A stretch of DNA of 9,602 bases, from contig JAFYFR010000073.1 in assembly GCA_017543645.1 (NCBI GenBank), positions 1 to 9,602 of the forward strand, read 5' to 3'. Both the position numbers and the translations under genes were made by a program. Positions 1 to 5,898 of the stretch are shown piece by piece. Numbering within the stretch: position 1 is the stretch's first letter; each line of letters starts with the position of its first letter. The notes beneath the pieces were generated by a model, which saw only the letters and a list, made by a program, of their open reading frames with translations, did no database searches and was not told the origin of the DNA. Source of the stretch: Bacteroidales bacterium (GTDB lineage Bacteria > Bacteroidota > Bacteroidia > Bacteroidales > UBA3824).

Positions 1-177
1 GTAGCCCGACTGAATGAGTTTGCCCTCGTAGGTCTTGAATATGTAGCCTTTGCACATTATGTTGTTGAGCTGGCCTTCTTTGTAGCCGTCGGCAAATGTC
101 CAATAGTATCTGAAATATACAAAAAGTGTTAATGCCAATACTATCACTACCGAAGCTATTACTATTACTTTTTTCAT
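1..177 (-). CDS. Small single-pass membrane protein, C-terminus beyond window edge
   Basis: This is an open frame of 59 codons from an ATG at 177 that runs off the left edge without a stop, so only the N-terminal part is visible. It begins with Met-Lys-Lys and a strongly hydrophobic stretch (about residues 4-22) that would be an uncleaved membrane anchor or signal sequence. A short polar segment follows, with FADGYKEGQLN, then KGYIFKTYEGKLIQSGY. I recall similar Bacteroidales proteins with an N-terminal anchor followed by a G-x-L-N ... FKTYEG segment, some misleadingly labelled 6-phosphogluconate dehydrogenase; nothing here resembles that enzyme. The function is unknown. A TAACTTTG -7-like element lies 30 nt upstream of the ATG, and the gene is divergent from the membrane protein at 300. 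Confidence 0.75.
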   Translation of the reverse strand, partial: MKKVIVIASVVIVLALTLFVYFRYYWTFADGYKEGQLNNIMCKGYIFKTYEGKLIQSGY

Positions 178-206
178 CTTTGAATATTTTTAAGTTAATA
201 CTTCCA

Positions 207-214
207 CAAAGTTA
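207..214 (-). promoter_or_regulatory. -7 element of the leftward gene at 177
   Basis: Read on the minus strand this is TAACTTTG, matching the Bacteroidota -7 consensus TAnnTTTG. It lies 30 nt before the ATG at 177. No clear TTG -33 element is visible at the usual 19-21 nt distance, so the call rests on the -7 box and its position. Confidence 0.5.
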
Positions 215-255
215 AAATATTTTTTTTGAATGAGCGTGATAATTACTAAAAATTT

Positions 256-263
256 TATCTTTG
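256..263 (+). promoter_or_regulatory. -7 element of the membrane protein at 300
   Basis: TATCTTTG is an exact TAnnTTTG -7 box ending 36 nt before the ATG at 300. The best upstream TTTG (225-228) is 27 nt away, which is too far for a standard -33 element. The two divergent -7 boxes (207-214 and 256-263) sit about 40 bp apart in the 122-bp gap, so the promoters overlap. Confidence 0.6.
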
Positions 264-299
264 CAACATATTTACTAATTTAATAACTCTATAATAATT

Positions 300-980
300 A
301 TGCAAGAAATTGATTTTCAAGACTTACTAATCGACGCTTGGAATAAATTCAAAGAGCGTTGGAAACCCCTCTGTTTGGCATCTCTCTTGGGATATTTTAT
401 TCCCTTTGTGGCTTTTTTTACTATGTATTTTGTCATCCTCTTTGGCGTAATGCGCTACCAAGAACAGCCAGAGTTGTCGACGTTGATGCCTATCTTTATA
501 GGCTGTCCTATTTTTTGTGTAATTTTATTCTTGTTTGCTGTGGGCACCGAAAACTACTGTATGAAAATCTGCCGTGGACAAAATCCCGAAATCAAAGATT
601 TTTTTCTATCGGGTAAAACTTATTTGAGAATTATTGTGGCATCGTTTCTCGAAGGTATAATTATATCCATTGCCATACTTTTGTGCGTGATACCCGGTAT
701 GATATTGGCGTTTTTCTTTGCGTTTGTAAGTTACGCCATTATCGACCATCCCGAACTTGGCATAATCGACTGTTTTAAACACTCTTGGCGTCTTGTTAAG
801 AAATATTGGAAACCTATTTTGATTTTGTTTGTTATCAACTACGCCATTCAGTCGGTACTTAGCAGCACTATTGTTGGTATTATTCCTTGCTATCCATTTG
901 GTATACTGCTTACTTCGTTGCTCTACACCAAGTTTAACGACGAATCGGGAACTACTATCGTAGGTAAGTTGTCGGAATAA
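300..980 (+). CDS. Polytopic inner-membrane protein, DUF975-like
   Basis: This 226-residue protein has no cleavable signal peptide. An amphipathic N-terminus (residues 1-20, DLLIDAWNKFKERWK) is followed by about five hydrophobic segments near residues 24-50, 62-82, 108-145 (probably two), 172-190 and 193-212. The region around residues 128-171 carries an IPG motif (131-133) before a helix, then DHPELG (149-154) and a KHSWRLVKKYWK stretch. This arrangement resembles the DUF975 and related YciC/GDPD-membrane-domain families, in which a membrane helix ending in a Pro-Gly kink precedes 'xxPELxxxxALxxSxxLxKGxxW'. Family assignment is from memory of motif layout and no biochemical role can be given. 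It has its own -7 box, and the next gene's promoter lies across its stop codon. Confidence 0.85.
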   Translation: MQEIDFQDLLIDAWNKFKERWKPLCLASLLGYFIPFVAFFTMYFVILFGVMRYQEQPELSTLMPIFIGCPIFCVILFLFAVGTENYCMKICRGQNPEIKDFFLSGKTYLRIIVASFLEGIIISIAILLCVIPGMILAFFFAFVSYAIIDHPELGIIDCFKHSWRLVKKYWKPILILFVINYAIQSVLSSTIVGIIPCYPFGILLTSLLYTKFNDESGTTIVGKLSE

Positions 981-999
981 TAATTATTTAATATCTTTG
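968..999 (+). promoter_or_regulatory. Promoter of the three-gene operon starting at 1020
   Basis: A -33-like GTTG (968-971) is separated by 20 nt from a perfect -7 box TATCTTTG (992-999). The -33 part lies inside the last codons of the upstream membrane-protein gene. The predicted start of transcription is about 1005, leaving a leader of roughly 15 nt before the ATG at 1020. Confidence 0.75.
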
Positions 1000-1019
1000 C
1001 AGCCGAAAAAAATTTAAGC

Positions 1020-2057
1020 ATGAGAAAGATTTGTTTATTGGTTATATTAGTTTTGGCTGCAGTAACTGTTGAAGCACAGTCGCTTATTGGTTTTCAAGGG
1101 TATTATACCACTGCCAAATTGTCTACCGACACCACCAAACTTAACCGTATTCAGGATTTTGTGGACGGTTTCGGCGGTGGAGTGTCTTTCAAGCACTTTG
1201 AACTCGGACCTATTGGACTTCAGGCAGAGCTAAATTACGAAAAAAGCGGTTTCGGCTTTTCTAACGACACTTTGGGCATCGCATACCATCAAGATTTAAC
1301 GTATGTGTCGGTGCCGATGCTTATTCAGTGCGATATAGGCAAACGCGTGGTGCATTTTGTAACTGCGGTAGGACCTTATATTAATGTCCTTATCAGCGCA
1401 CCCGAAGCCGAAACCAATATGGAAACTGTGATGATGAACGGCTTTTCAAAACTGTATACCGCTGATTTCAACCGTTTTACTTTTGGTTTGATGGGTGAGG
1501 CGGGTATTGCGATTGCTACCAAGGTAGGAGTTTTTCAGATTACTGGTAGGGCAAGCATAGGAATGTCGAAACTTGCTCATTTTGAAGGTATTTCGTTGTT
1601 TAATTACACCTTGCCAAAATCTTTCGGAGCGGGTCTTAACTATTATGTGCCTTTTGGCGAAAACGCATATTCTACCAAAAAGGAGAAAATTGAGGAAGAT
1701 TCCATTGTGTCGGAACTTGAGATCTTGTCAGATTCGCTTAACGCCGTTTCTGACACAATGTCTGTTGATAAATCCTCTAAACCCGCTAAGAAACAGAAGG
1801 TTAAAAAAGATAAGAAAAGCAAAAATAAGGGCGTTGACTCCGTGATTGAGCAGCCTGCCGAACCAGAACCGCCTGTTTCTGATGAAATGGAGACTTCTGA
1901 AGCTGTTGACGATGAAAATGAAGATACTTCTGAATCAGAGCCAGTGGATAACGAACCAAACAACCATGAGCCCCAGGATAACGAACCAAACAACCATGAG
2001 CCCCAGGATAACGAACCCGAACCCTCTGATAATAACACCGACAATGGCACAGAATAA
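1020..2057 (+). CDS. PorT-like outer-membrane beta-barrel protein with long charged disordered tail
   Basis: This is a 345-residue protein. Residues 1-19 are a Sec signal peptide (cleavage expected after VEA, before Gln20). Residues 20 to about 213 are rich in alternating hydrophobic and aromatic residues with frequent Gly, and contain TYVSVPMLIQCDIG near residue 100, the pattern seen in the PorT-like 'outer membrane protein beta-barrel' family of Bacteroidota. The apparent last strand ends at GLNYYVPFG (205-213). Residues 214-345 form a low-complexity tail: a Ser/Asp/Glu stretch, a lysine cluster (254-270, KPAKKQKVKKDKKSKNK), then a very acidic Pro/Asn/Glu region with two exact DNEPNNHEPQ copies (310-319, 320-329). 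Such a tail would normally sit in the periplasm after the barrel closes, but its role is unknown. It is the first gene of an operon; its stop overlaps the methyltransferase start by 14 nt. Confidence 0.85.
   Translation: MRKICLLVILVLAAVTVEAQSLIGFQGYYTTAKLSTDTTKLNRIQDFVDGFGGGVSFKHFELGPIGLQAELNYEKSGFGFSNDTLGIAYHQDLTYVSVPMLIQCDIGKRVVHFVTAVGPYINVLISAPEAETNMETVMMNGFSKLYTADFNRFTFGLMGEAGIAIATKVGVFQITGRASIGMSKLAHFEGISLFNYTLPKSFGAGLNYYVPFGENAYSTKKEKIEEDSIVSELEILSDSLNAVSDTMSVDKSSKPAKKQKVKKDKKSKNKGVDSVIEQPAEPEPPVSDEMETSEAVDDENEDTSESEPVDNEPNNHEPQDNEPNNHEPQDNEPEPSDNNTDNGTE
1947..2006 (+). repeat. Exact 30-bp tandem duplication inside the tail coding sequence
   Basis: Two identical 30-bp units (1947-1976 and 1977-2006) each encode DNEPNNHEPQ; a third copy starts at 2007 and matches for 11 bases before diverging. 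Because the unit is a multiple of three, gain or loss of copies changes tail length without breaking the frame. The perfect nucleotide identity suggests a recent duplication or ongoing copy-number change. Confidence 0.95.
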
Positions 2058-2760
2058 GGGCATAATATATATGGTTCCGATGAACCTTGGCGATGTGGAA
2101 AATTCTGTTTTCTTGCCTCCTTTTGTGCTTGAAACTATCCGCAGTCTTCGGTATTTTATAGCCGAAAACGCCAAAACCGCGCGGCATTATTTCATTTCTT
2201 TGGGAATGAGAGAACTTCTGCCGCAGATTACTGTCTACGAGATGGATAAGCACAACAAAGGATTTGATTATTCGGTATATTTTGATGTGATAAATCAGTG
2301 TAACAATCTTGGCGTAATATCCGAGGCGGGCTGTCCCGGTGTTGCCGACCCGGGTGCAGATGTGGCTCGTGCGGCTCATCGAAATGGAATCAAAGTTGTA
2401 CCTTTGGTAGGACCTTCGAGCATACTTCTTTCGCTGATGGCAAGCGGGTTAAACGGGCAGAGTTTTGCTTTCAACGGCTATTTGCCCGTAAAAAATCCCG
2501 AGCGCGGCAAGATGATAAAAAAGTTGGAGGAGCGTTCGGCACAGCTTAACCAAACGCAGATATTTATCGAAACTCCCTACCGCAACAACGCTTTTATCGA
2601 AACACTTTGTAATACGCTTTCGTCCAATACGTTGCTAACCGTTGCGTGCGATATTACTTTGAGTACCGAGTATATCCTTACGCAGCCCGTTTCGCAATGG
2701 AAAACCACCAAGATTGACATCGACAAACGTCCGGCGATTTATTTGATATTAAAGAGATAG
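2044..2760 (+). CDS. RsmI-like SAM-dependent methyltransferase (tetrapyrrole methylase fold)
   Basis: I place the start at the ATG at 2044, giving 238 residues; the frame stays open further upstream, but that stretch lies within the preceding gene and the family begins with the 'IYMVPMNLGD' strand. Motifs fit the TP-methylase superfamily and RsmI (16S rRNA C1402 2'-O-methyltransferase) most closely: GVISEAGCPGVADPG (90-104; RsmI has GLISDAGTPxxxDPG), VPLVGPSS (119-126) before a small-residue helix, and IFIETPYRNN (173-182; compare YESPHR). It is shorter than canonical RsmI (about 280 residues) and matches the second, short COG0313-type protein I recall from Bacteroidota, so the substrate may differ. 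Translation is probably coupled to the upstream barrel gene through the 14-nt overlap, and DUF4421 follows after 26 nt. Confidence 0.88.
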   Translation: MAQNKGIIYMVPMNLGDVENSVFLPPFVLETIRSLRYFIAENAKTARHYFISLGMRELLPQITVYEMDKHNKGFDYSVYFDVINQCNNLGVISEAGCPGVADPGADVARAAHRNGIKVVPLVGPSSILLSLMASGLNGQSFAFNGYLPVKNPERGKMIKKLEERSAQLNQTQIFIETPYRNNAFIETLCNTLSSNTLLTVACDITLSTEYILTQPVSQWKTTKIDIDKRPAIYLILKR

Positions 2761-2786
2761 CCAGTTAGGTTAAAAAAAATCAGCCT

Positions 2787-3728
2787 ATGAGCAGAATAGT
2801 TTTATTAGTTATCATTCTTTTGTCTGTAACAGAGGCTATTGCGCAGAAGCGGTTTTTTATAAAAGTAGATAGCCTTGTGGCGGATTTTTATAACAATTCT
2901 GGATTCGACACTTCGTTTGTCAGCCGTCCAACGCAGAGGTTTATGTTTGCGGTTCATCCTGATTTCTCGTCGATTGGCGTTTATCTCGGCAAACAGACTA
3001 TGAAGGCTGATTTTGAAACAGATTTGAGCGACAATATCGGAGCTTTTGCCACTTATTGGGGTTATGGATTCGGCTACAGTTTTAAGCCAAGGCGCGGACG
3101 TAAAAACGATAACGAGTTTAATTTCAGGTTTTTCTGCCGTAGGTTTGGTATTGAGACAGATTTTTCTCGCGCCACAAGTTTTTCGTCTACATTAACCGAC
3201 GGCGACACAGTTATTACTATCGACCGTGGCGATATTGATTTTAAAATGCGTATGTTAACACTTTATTATGTGTTCAACAATCGAAAGTTTGCGTTTCCCG
3301 CCGCTTTCGACAAAAGTTATACGCAGATACGCAGTGCTGGAAGTCCGCTTTTGGGTTTTTCTTATGTTTATGCCAAAATGAACACCGCAAAATACGATTT
3401 CGACATTCTTTCGCGCAATGCCGGATTGGGCTGCGGATACGGTTACAACTTCGTGGTTAAGCAGCGGCTTTTGATGCACTTGTCTCTGATTTCCACTTTT
3501 GTATTTTGGGAGGATAATAAGGTCTACACTCCGCAGGGATATAATGATATGTCGTACAAAATCACCGACATAGGGTTGTATGCCCGTGCTGCCGTTTCCT
3601 ATAATTTTAATCGCCTGTTTCTCGGGTGGGATAGCGTTTGGTATGCAACATTGCTCGGCAGCAGGGGCAATGTTACCGCCGATTATTCTCGCACCATTTC
3701 GAGGTTGTTTTTTGGTTTCTGGTTCTGA
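2787..3728 (+). CDS. DUF4421 family probable outer-membrane protein
   Basis: This 313-residue protein has a signal peptide (1-19, ending AIA before Gln20). The early segment has GFDTSFVSRPTQRFMF, and the middle has AFPAAFDKSYTQIRSAGSPLLGFSYVY, a landmark I associate with DUF4421 (Tyr/Phe-Pro-Ala-Ala-Phe ... Gln-x-Arg-Ser-Ala-Gly-Ser). The rest alternates hydrophobic and polar residues with many Tyr, Phe and Gly, and the chain ends in FFGFWF, the aromatic C-terminus expected of a BAM-inserted barrel. The molecular role of the family is not known to me. It starts 26 nt after the methyltransferase stop without a recognisable promoter, so it is probably the last gene of the operon begun at 1020. 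Confidence 0.88.
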   Translation: MSRIVLLVIILLSVTEAIAQKRFFIKVDSLVADFYNNSGFDTSFVSRPTQRFMFAVHPDFSSIGVYLGKQTMKADFETDLSDNIGAFATYWGYGFGYSFKPRRGRKNDNEFNFRFFCRRFGIETDFSRATSFSSTLTDGDTVITIDRGDIDFKMRMLTLYYVFNNRKFAFPAAFDKSYTQIRSAGSPLLGFSYVYAKMNTAKYDFDILSRNAGLGCGYGYNFVVKQRLLMHLSLISTFVFWEDNKVYTPQGYNDMSYKITDIGLYARAAVSYNFNRLFLGWDSVWYATLLGSRGNVTADYSRTISRLFFGFWF

Positions 3729-3735
3729 TAGAATT

Positions 3736-3767
3736 TTTGTTGTTTTGATGTAAGTTTATTATTTTTG
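3736..3767 (+). promoter_or_regulatory. mnmE promoter abutting the start codon
   Basis: A -33 TTTG (3736-3739) and a -7 TATTTTTG (3760-3767) are 20 nt apart, a textbook Bacteroidota arrangement. The -7 box ends only 4 nt before the mnmE ATG at 3772, so the predicted transcription start falls on or within a few bases of the start codon. Confidence 0.7.
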
Positions 3768-3771
3768 CGGT

Positions 3772-5145
3772 ATGAATAAATCTACCACCATATCAGCGAT
3801 ATGCACCGGGCGCGGAGGCGCAATAGCAGTGCTTAGGGTTTCGGGAAACGACACCTTATATATATTATATAAAATTTTCCGTCCCTTGCGTAAGGGGTTT
3901 TCTATTGTGGATGCCGAGCCAAACCGTATCTACAATGGCTTTATAATAGGCGATAATGGCAACGAGGTAGACCGCGTGGTGGTTTCGGTGTATCGTGCGC
4001 CACATTCCTACACCGGCGAAGATGTTGCCGAAATATCTTGTCACGCAAGCACTTATATACAAAGCGAAATACTACGTCTGCTCGTAAAAAACGGTGCAGA
4101 ACTTGCCAAGCCCGGTGAGTTTACCCGCCGTGCGTTTCAAAACCACAAGATGGATCTTTCGCAGGCTGAGGCGGTTGCCGACTTGATTGCCTCTAAGTCG
4201 AAGGCTGAGCACGATATTGCAGTAAATCAGATGCGTGGCGGTATTACTTTGGAAATTAAACGTTTGCGCGATTTACTTTTGAAGTTTACATCGCTTATGG
4301 AGTTGGAACTCGATTTCTCAGAAGAGGATGTGGAGTTTGCCGACCGTACGCAGTTAAAGGATATATTAACCGAAACAAAATCATATCTCAACCGTCTTGT
4401 AGGTTCGTTTAAATTGGGCAACGCTATCAAAAACGGCATACCCGTGGCGATATGCGGCGAACCAAACGCTGGAAAATCAACCCTTTTGAATGCGCTTTTA
4501 AACGACGAGCGTGCAATAGTTTCTGACATTCCCGGAACTACCCGCGATGTGTTGGAGGATTACTTGAATATAAATGGTGTAACTTACAGATTGATAGATA
4601 CTGCCGGTATTCGTCAAACCAACGACACTATCGAAAAACTTGGTATCGACCGTGCCAAAGCCGCTATCTCTAAGGCTGAGATTGTGCTTATTGTGCTTAA
4701 TCCTGCCGATGATATCCACCGTCAGTTTGCCGACATTATCCCCGATGGTTTCCCGTGCGAAAAAGTTATTGCAGTAGTAAATAAATCAGATGTTTATCCC
4801 GATGCCGACGTTACATCTCTACCCGATGGCGTAGGTGTGGTAAAAATCTCTGCCAAGCATAAGACCAATCTCGACGAGTTGTTTACTAAAATTTCAAACC
4901 TTGGCGTGGCAGATTTCAACGACGACGAGGTGATTTTGACCAATGAAAGGCATTATACAATATTTTCAGAAGCACTTGCCGCTATCGAACGTGCCGAAAC
5001 TGCTTTAATTTCGGGACTTTCGGGCGAATTTGTTTCGCAAGATATTCGCGACGCATTGCGTGCATTTGCCGACATCACCGGCGACGAGATTACCACCGAC
5101 GAGGTGCTCGGTAATATTTTCAAAAATTTCTGTATAGGTAAATAA
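3772..5145 (+). CDS. mnmE: tRNA-modifying GTPase MnmE
   Basis: MnmE is a GTPase that, with MnmG, installs the 5-carboxymethylaminomethyl (or aminomethyl) group on wobble U34 of certain tRNAs, using a methylene-THF-type one-carbon donor in the cytoplasm. The 457-residue length is normal. The N-terminal folate-binding domain begins TISAICTGRGGAIAVLRVSG and includes the SCHAS and GEFTRRAF segments. The G domain is intact: G1 GEPNAGKS (229-236, with the Asn after Pro linked to potassium-dependent activity in the family), IPGTTRD (253-259), G3 DTAG (276-279), G4 NKSD (337-340). The helical domain surrounds it and the protein ends in the catalytic C-terminal signature CIGK (454-457). The start at 3772 gives the expected N-terminus. 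It has its own promoter and a stem-loop after its stop; mnmG is not in the window. Confidence 0.98.
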   Translation: MNKSTTISAICTGRGGAIAVLRVSGNDTLYILYKIFRPLRKGFSIVDAEPNRIYNGFIIGDNGNEVDRVVVSVYRAPHSYTGEDVAEISCHASTYIQSEILRLLVKNGAELAKPGEFTRRAFQNHKMDLSQAEAVADLIASKSKAEHDIAVNQMRGGITLEIKRLRDLLLKFTSLMELELDFSEEDVEFADRTQLKDILTETKSYLNRLVGSFKLGNAIKNGIPVAICGEPNAGKSTLLNALLNDERAIVSDIPGTTRDVLEDYLNINGVTYRLIDTAGIRQTNDTIEKLGIDRAKAAISKAEIVLIVLNPADDIHRQFADIIPDGFPCEKVIAVVNKSDVYPDADVTSLPDGVGVVKISAKHKTNLDELFTKISNLGVADFNDDEVILTNERHYTIFSEALAAIERAETALISGLSGEFVSQDIRDALRAFADITGDEITTDEVLGNIFKNFCIGK

Positions 5146-5147
5146 TT

Positions 5148-5170
5148 GGTTTATAGAGTATAAACCTTTT
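5148..5170 (+). terminator. Intrinsic terminator-like stem-loop after mnmE
   Basis: A perfect 8-bp stem GGTTTATA / TATAAACC (5148-5155 with 5159-5166) with a GAG loop starts 3 nt after the mnmE stop and is followed by TTTT. The stem is AT-rich and the T-run is short, so it may be inefficient or mainly a 3'-end stabilising hairpin. Confidence 0.55.
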
Positions 5171-5194
5171 GCTGTTGTGTTTGAGTATGGACAC

Positions 5195-5215
5195 AAAAAA
5201 AGCGGTTTTGCCCGC
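5195..5215 (-). terminator. Rho-independent terminator of the Trp-Met repeat gene
   Basis: Read leftward, a GC-rich stem GCGG / CCGC (5215-5212 with 5205-5202) and a 6-nt loop are followed by seven T residues (5201-5195). It lies 82 nt beyond the stop codon of the minus-strand gene. The stem is short but all G-C, and the T-run makes the direction clear. Confidence 0.6.
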
Positions 5216-5227
5216 CTCACGTCCCAC

Positions 5228-5248
5228 TCGGTTCCCCTTTGGAACCGA
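5228..5248. repeat. Perfect inverted repeat, stem-loop in the convergent gap
   Basis: TCGGTTCC (5228-5235) pairs perfectly with GGAACCGA (5241-5248) around a 5-nt loop. There is no T-run on either side, so it is not a terminator alone. It would lie in the 3' UTR of the minus-strand repeat gene, or downstream of mnmE in a read-through transcript. Confidence 0.75.
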
Positions 5249-5253
5249 ATGTC

Positions 5254-5279
5254 TTCCGACCCTGTGTCGGAAACTTTTT
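5254..5279 (+). terminator. Second terminator-like stem-loop facing right
   Basis: TTCCGAC (5254-5260) pairs with GTCGGAA (5266-5272) around a 5-nt loop and is followed, after two bases, by TTTTT (5275-5279). On the plus strand this resembles a backup intrinsic terminator that would stop mnmE read-through before it enters the opposing gene. On the minus strand it is a stem-loop starting about 25 nt after the stop codon. Confidence 0.5.
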
Positions 5280-5297
5280 CATCTGATTTTGTGTTGT

Positions 5298-5591
5298 TTA
5301 AAACATCCAAGCCTCTAATTCGAGCGGCTCTTCTTCGTAGTTGTCGGCAGTCAGCATCCAGCTCTCAATGTCGAGCTTCTTTTCGCCGAAACGTTCGGTC
5401 TCGCTCATCCAGTCTTCCAATGCAAGTTCGCTTTCTTCTGCTTTTTCGGTTTCAAACATCCAGTTCTCCACTGCGAGAGCGTCTTCTGTGTAGGTATCGG
5501 CGGCGAACATCCATTTTTCAACTTTCAGTGCTTTCTCAACGTAGATTGCTTCTGCGTCCATCATCCAGTTTTCAACTGCGAGTTCTTCTTC
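5298..5591 (-). repeat. Diverged 51-bp tandem coding repeats (six copies of the Trp-Met unit)
   Basis: The Trp-Met motif recurs every 51 bp in the coding strand (54 bp once). The DNA copies are clearly diverged while E-x-x-L-x-[VIL]-E-x-W-M is kept in all six, so the repeats look old and selected at protein level, unlike the exact duplication at 1947-2006. Confidence 0.85.
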
Positions 5592-5744
5592 TACGGTTTC
5601 TACCTCAGGCATTACTTCGCCATCGTAAGTATAACCTTTAAGTGTGTCGGCATGTACATTGCTGTAAGTGTTTGCCGGATTCACAAATGCAACGCTGAGC
5701 ATAACGGCCGTTGCAAAAAACTTCTTTAACATAATCTTCTTCAT
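5298..5744 (-). CDS. Secreted Trp-Met repeat protein of unknown function
   Basis: This 148-residue protein reads from the ATG at 5744; a TTG three codons upstream (5753) also keeps the frame, but the ATG gives a good signal peptide. Residues 1-32 are a signal sequence (KK, hydrophobic core 9-21, probable cleavage near VHA/Asp33). The mature part is almost wholly six copies of a 17-residue repeat with consensus E-x-x-L-x-[VIL]-E-x-W-M followed by seven variable, often acidic residues that usually include an aromatic. The Trp-Met pairs are at 60-61, 78-79, 95-96, 112-113, 129-130 and 146-147, spaced 18, 17, 17, 17 and 17, and the protein ends one residue after the last pair. It is strongly acidic and has no mature Cys. 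I recognise no named domain. The gene stands alone, with a long leader and its own terminator. Confidence 0.85.
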   Translation of the reverse strand: MKKIMLKKFFATAVMLSVAFVNPANTYSNVHADTLKGYTYDGEVMPEVETVEEELAVENWMMDAEAIYVEKALKVEKWMFAADTYTEDALAVENWMFETEKAEESELALEDWMSETERFGEKKLDIESWMLTADNYEEEPLELEAWMF

Positions 5745-5792
5745 TTTGCTCAAATTTTAATTAAACCTCTTTATATTTACTATTCTTATATT

Positions 5793-5888
5793 CTATTTTT
5801 TTATAATGGATTTGTTTTGATTTCTAAATCCACTATTCTTTACGTTAGCGTTTCCGATTGGTTTCTTGTTTTTGTAATACTTAATCAT
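5793..5888 (-). CDS. Possible 31-residue basic upstream ORF in the repeat-gene leader
   Basis: In the long leader of the repeat gene an ATG at 5888 opens a frame of 31 codons ending in TAG at 5793, 48 nt before the downstream ATG. The peptide begins MIKYYKNKKPIGNANV and is rich in Lys and Asn. It could be a leader peptide affecting the downstream gene. The caution is strong: A-rich DNA readily produces Lys/Asn-rich frames by chance, and no homology can be claimed. Its start codon lies in the loop of the 5878-5898 hairpin, and the 5803-5836 hairpin covers its end. Confidence 0.2.
   Translation of the reverse strand: MIKYYKNKKPIGNANVKNSGFRNQNKSIIKK
5803..5836 (-). repeat. 11-bp hairpin in the leader of the Trp-Met repeat gene
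   Basis: In the minus-strand RNA the arm from 5836-5826 (AUAGUGGAUUU) pairs with the arm from 5813-5803 (AAAUCCAUUAU) over 11 bp with one G-U pair and a 12-nt loop. On the plus-strand RNA the G-U becomes an A-C mismatch, so the structure favours the minus transcript. It lies about 60 nt upstream of the ATG. The stem is AU-rich and could be fortuitous. Confidence 0.4.
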
Positions 5889-5898
5889 TTGTTAAGTA
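5878..5898. repeat. 7-bp inverted repeat in the leader region
   Basis: TACTTAA (5878-5884) and TTAAGTA (5892-5898) form a perfect but A-T-only-plus-one-C stem with a 7-nt loop. It is weak as RNA structure; it could also be a protein-binding palindrome. The loop contains the ATG of the possible upstream ORF. Confidence 0.35.

Noticed and set aside
1947..2006. 30-bp exact repeats considered as CRISPR direct repeats
   Set aside because: The copies are adjacent with no spacers and lie in frame within a coding sequence.
1846..2043. N-terminal extension of the methyltransferase frame upstream of 2044
   Set aside because: It lies wholly inside the barrel gene's repeat-rich tail, reads as low-complexity Thr/Asn/Pro sequence in this frame, and the family N-terminus begins at the ATG at 2044.
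1643..2050. Minus-strand open frame rich in Ser and Gly-Ser-Leu repeats opposite the barrel tail
   Set aside because: It is the mirror of the low-complexity acidic tail and its tandem repeat; it has no promoter and the plus-strand frame has a signal peptide and barrel.
5298..5591. 51-bp periodic DNA considered as a CRISPR array or non-coding tandem repeat
   Set aside because: The period is in frame, the copies are diverged at DNA level and the conservation is at amino-acid positions, with no spacer and direct-repeat structure.
5177..5641. Plus-strand open frame of 154 codons across the Trp-Met repeat gene
   Set aside because: It is Ser/Arg/Leu-rich, the antisense shadow of the 51-bp repeats, starts inside the hairpin region and has no promoter. 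The opposite frame has a signal peptide and conserved repeats.
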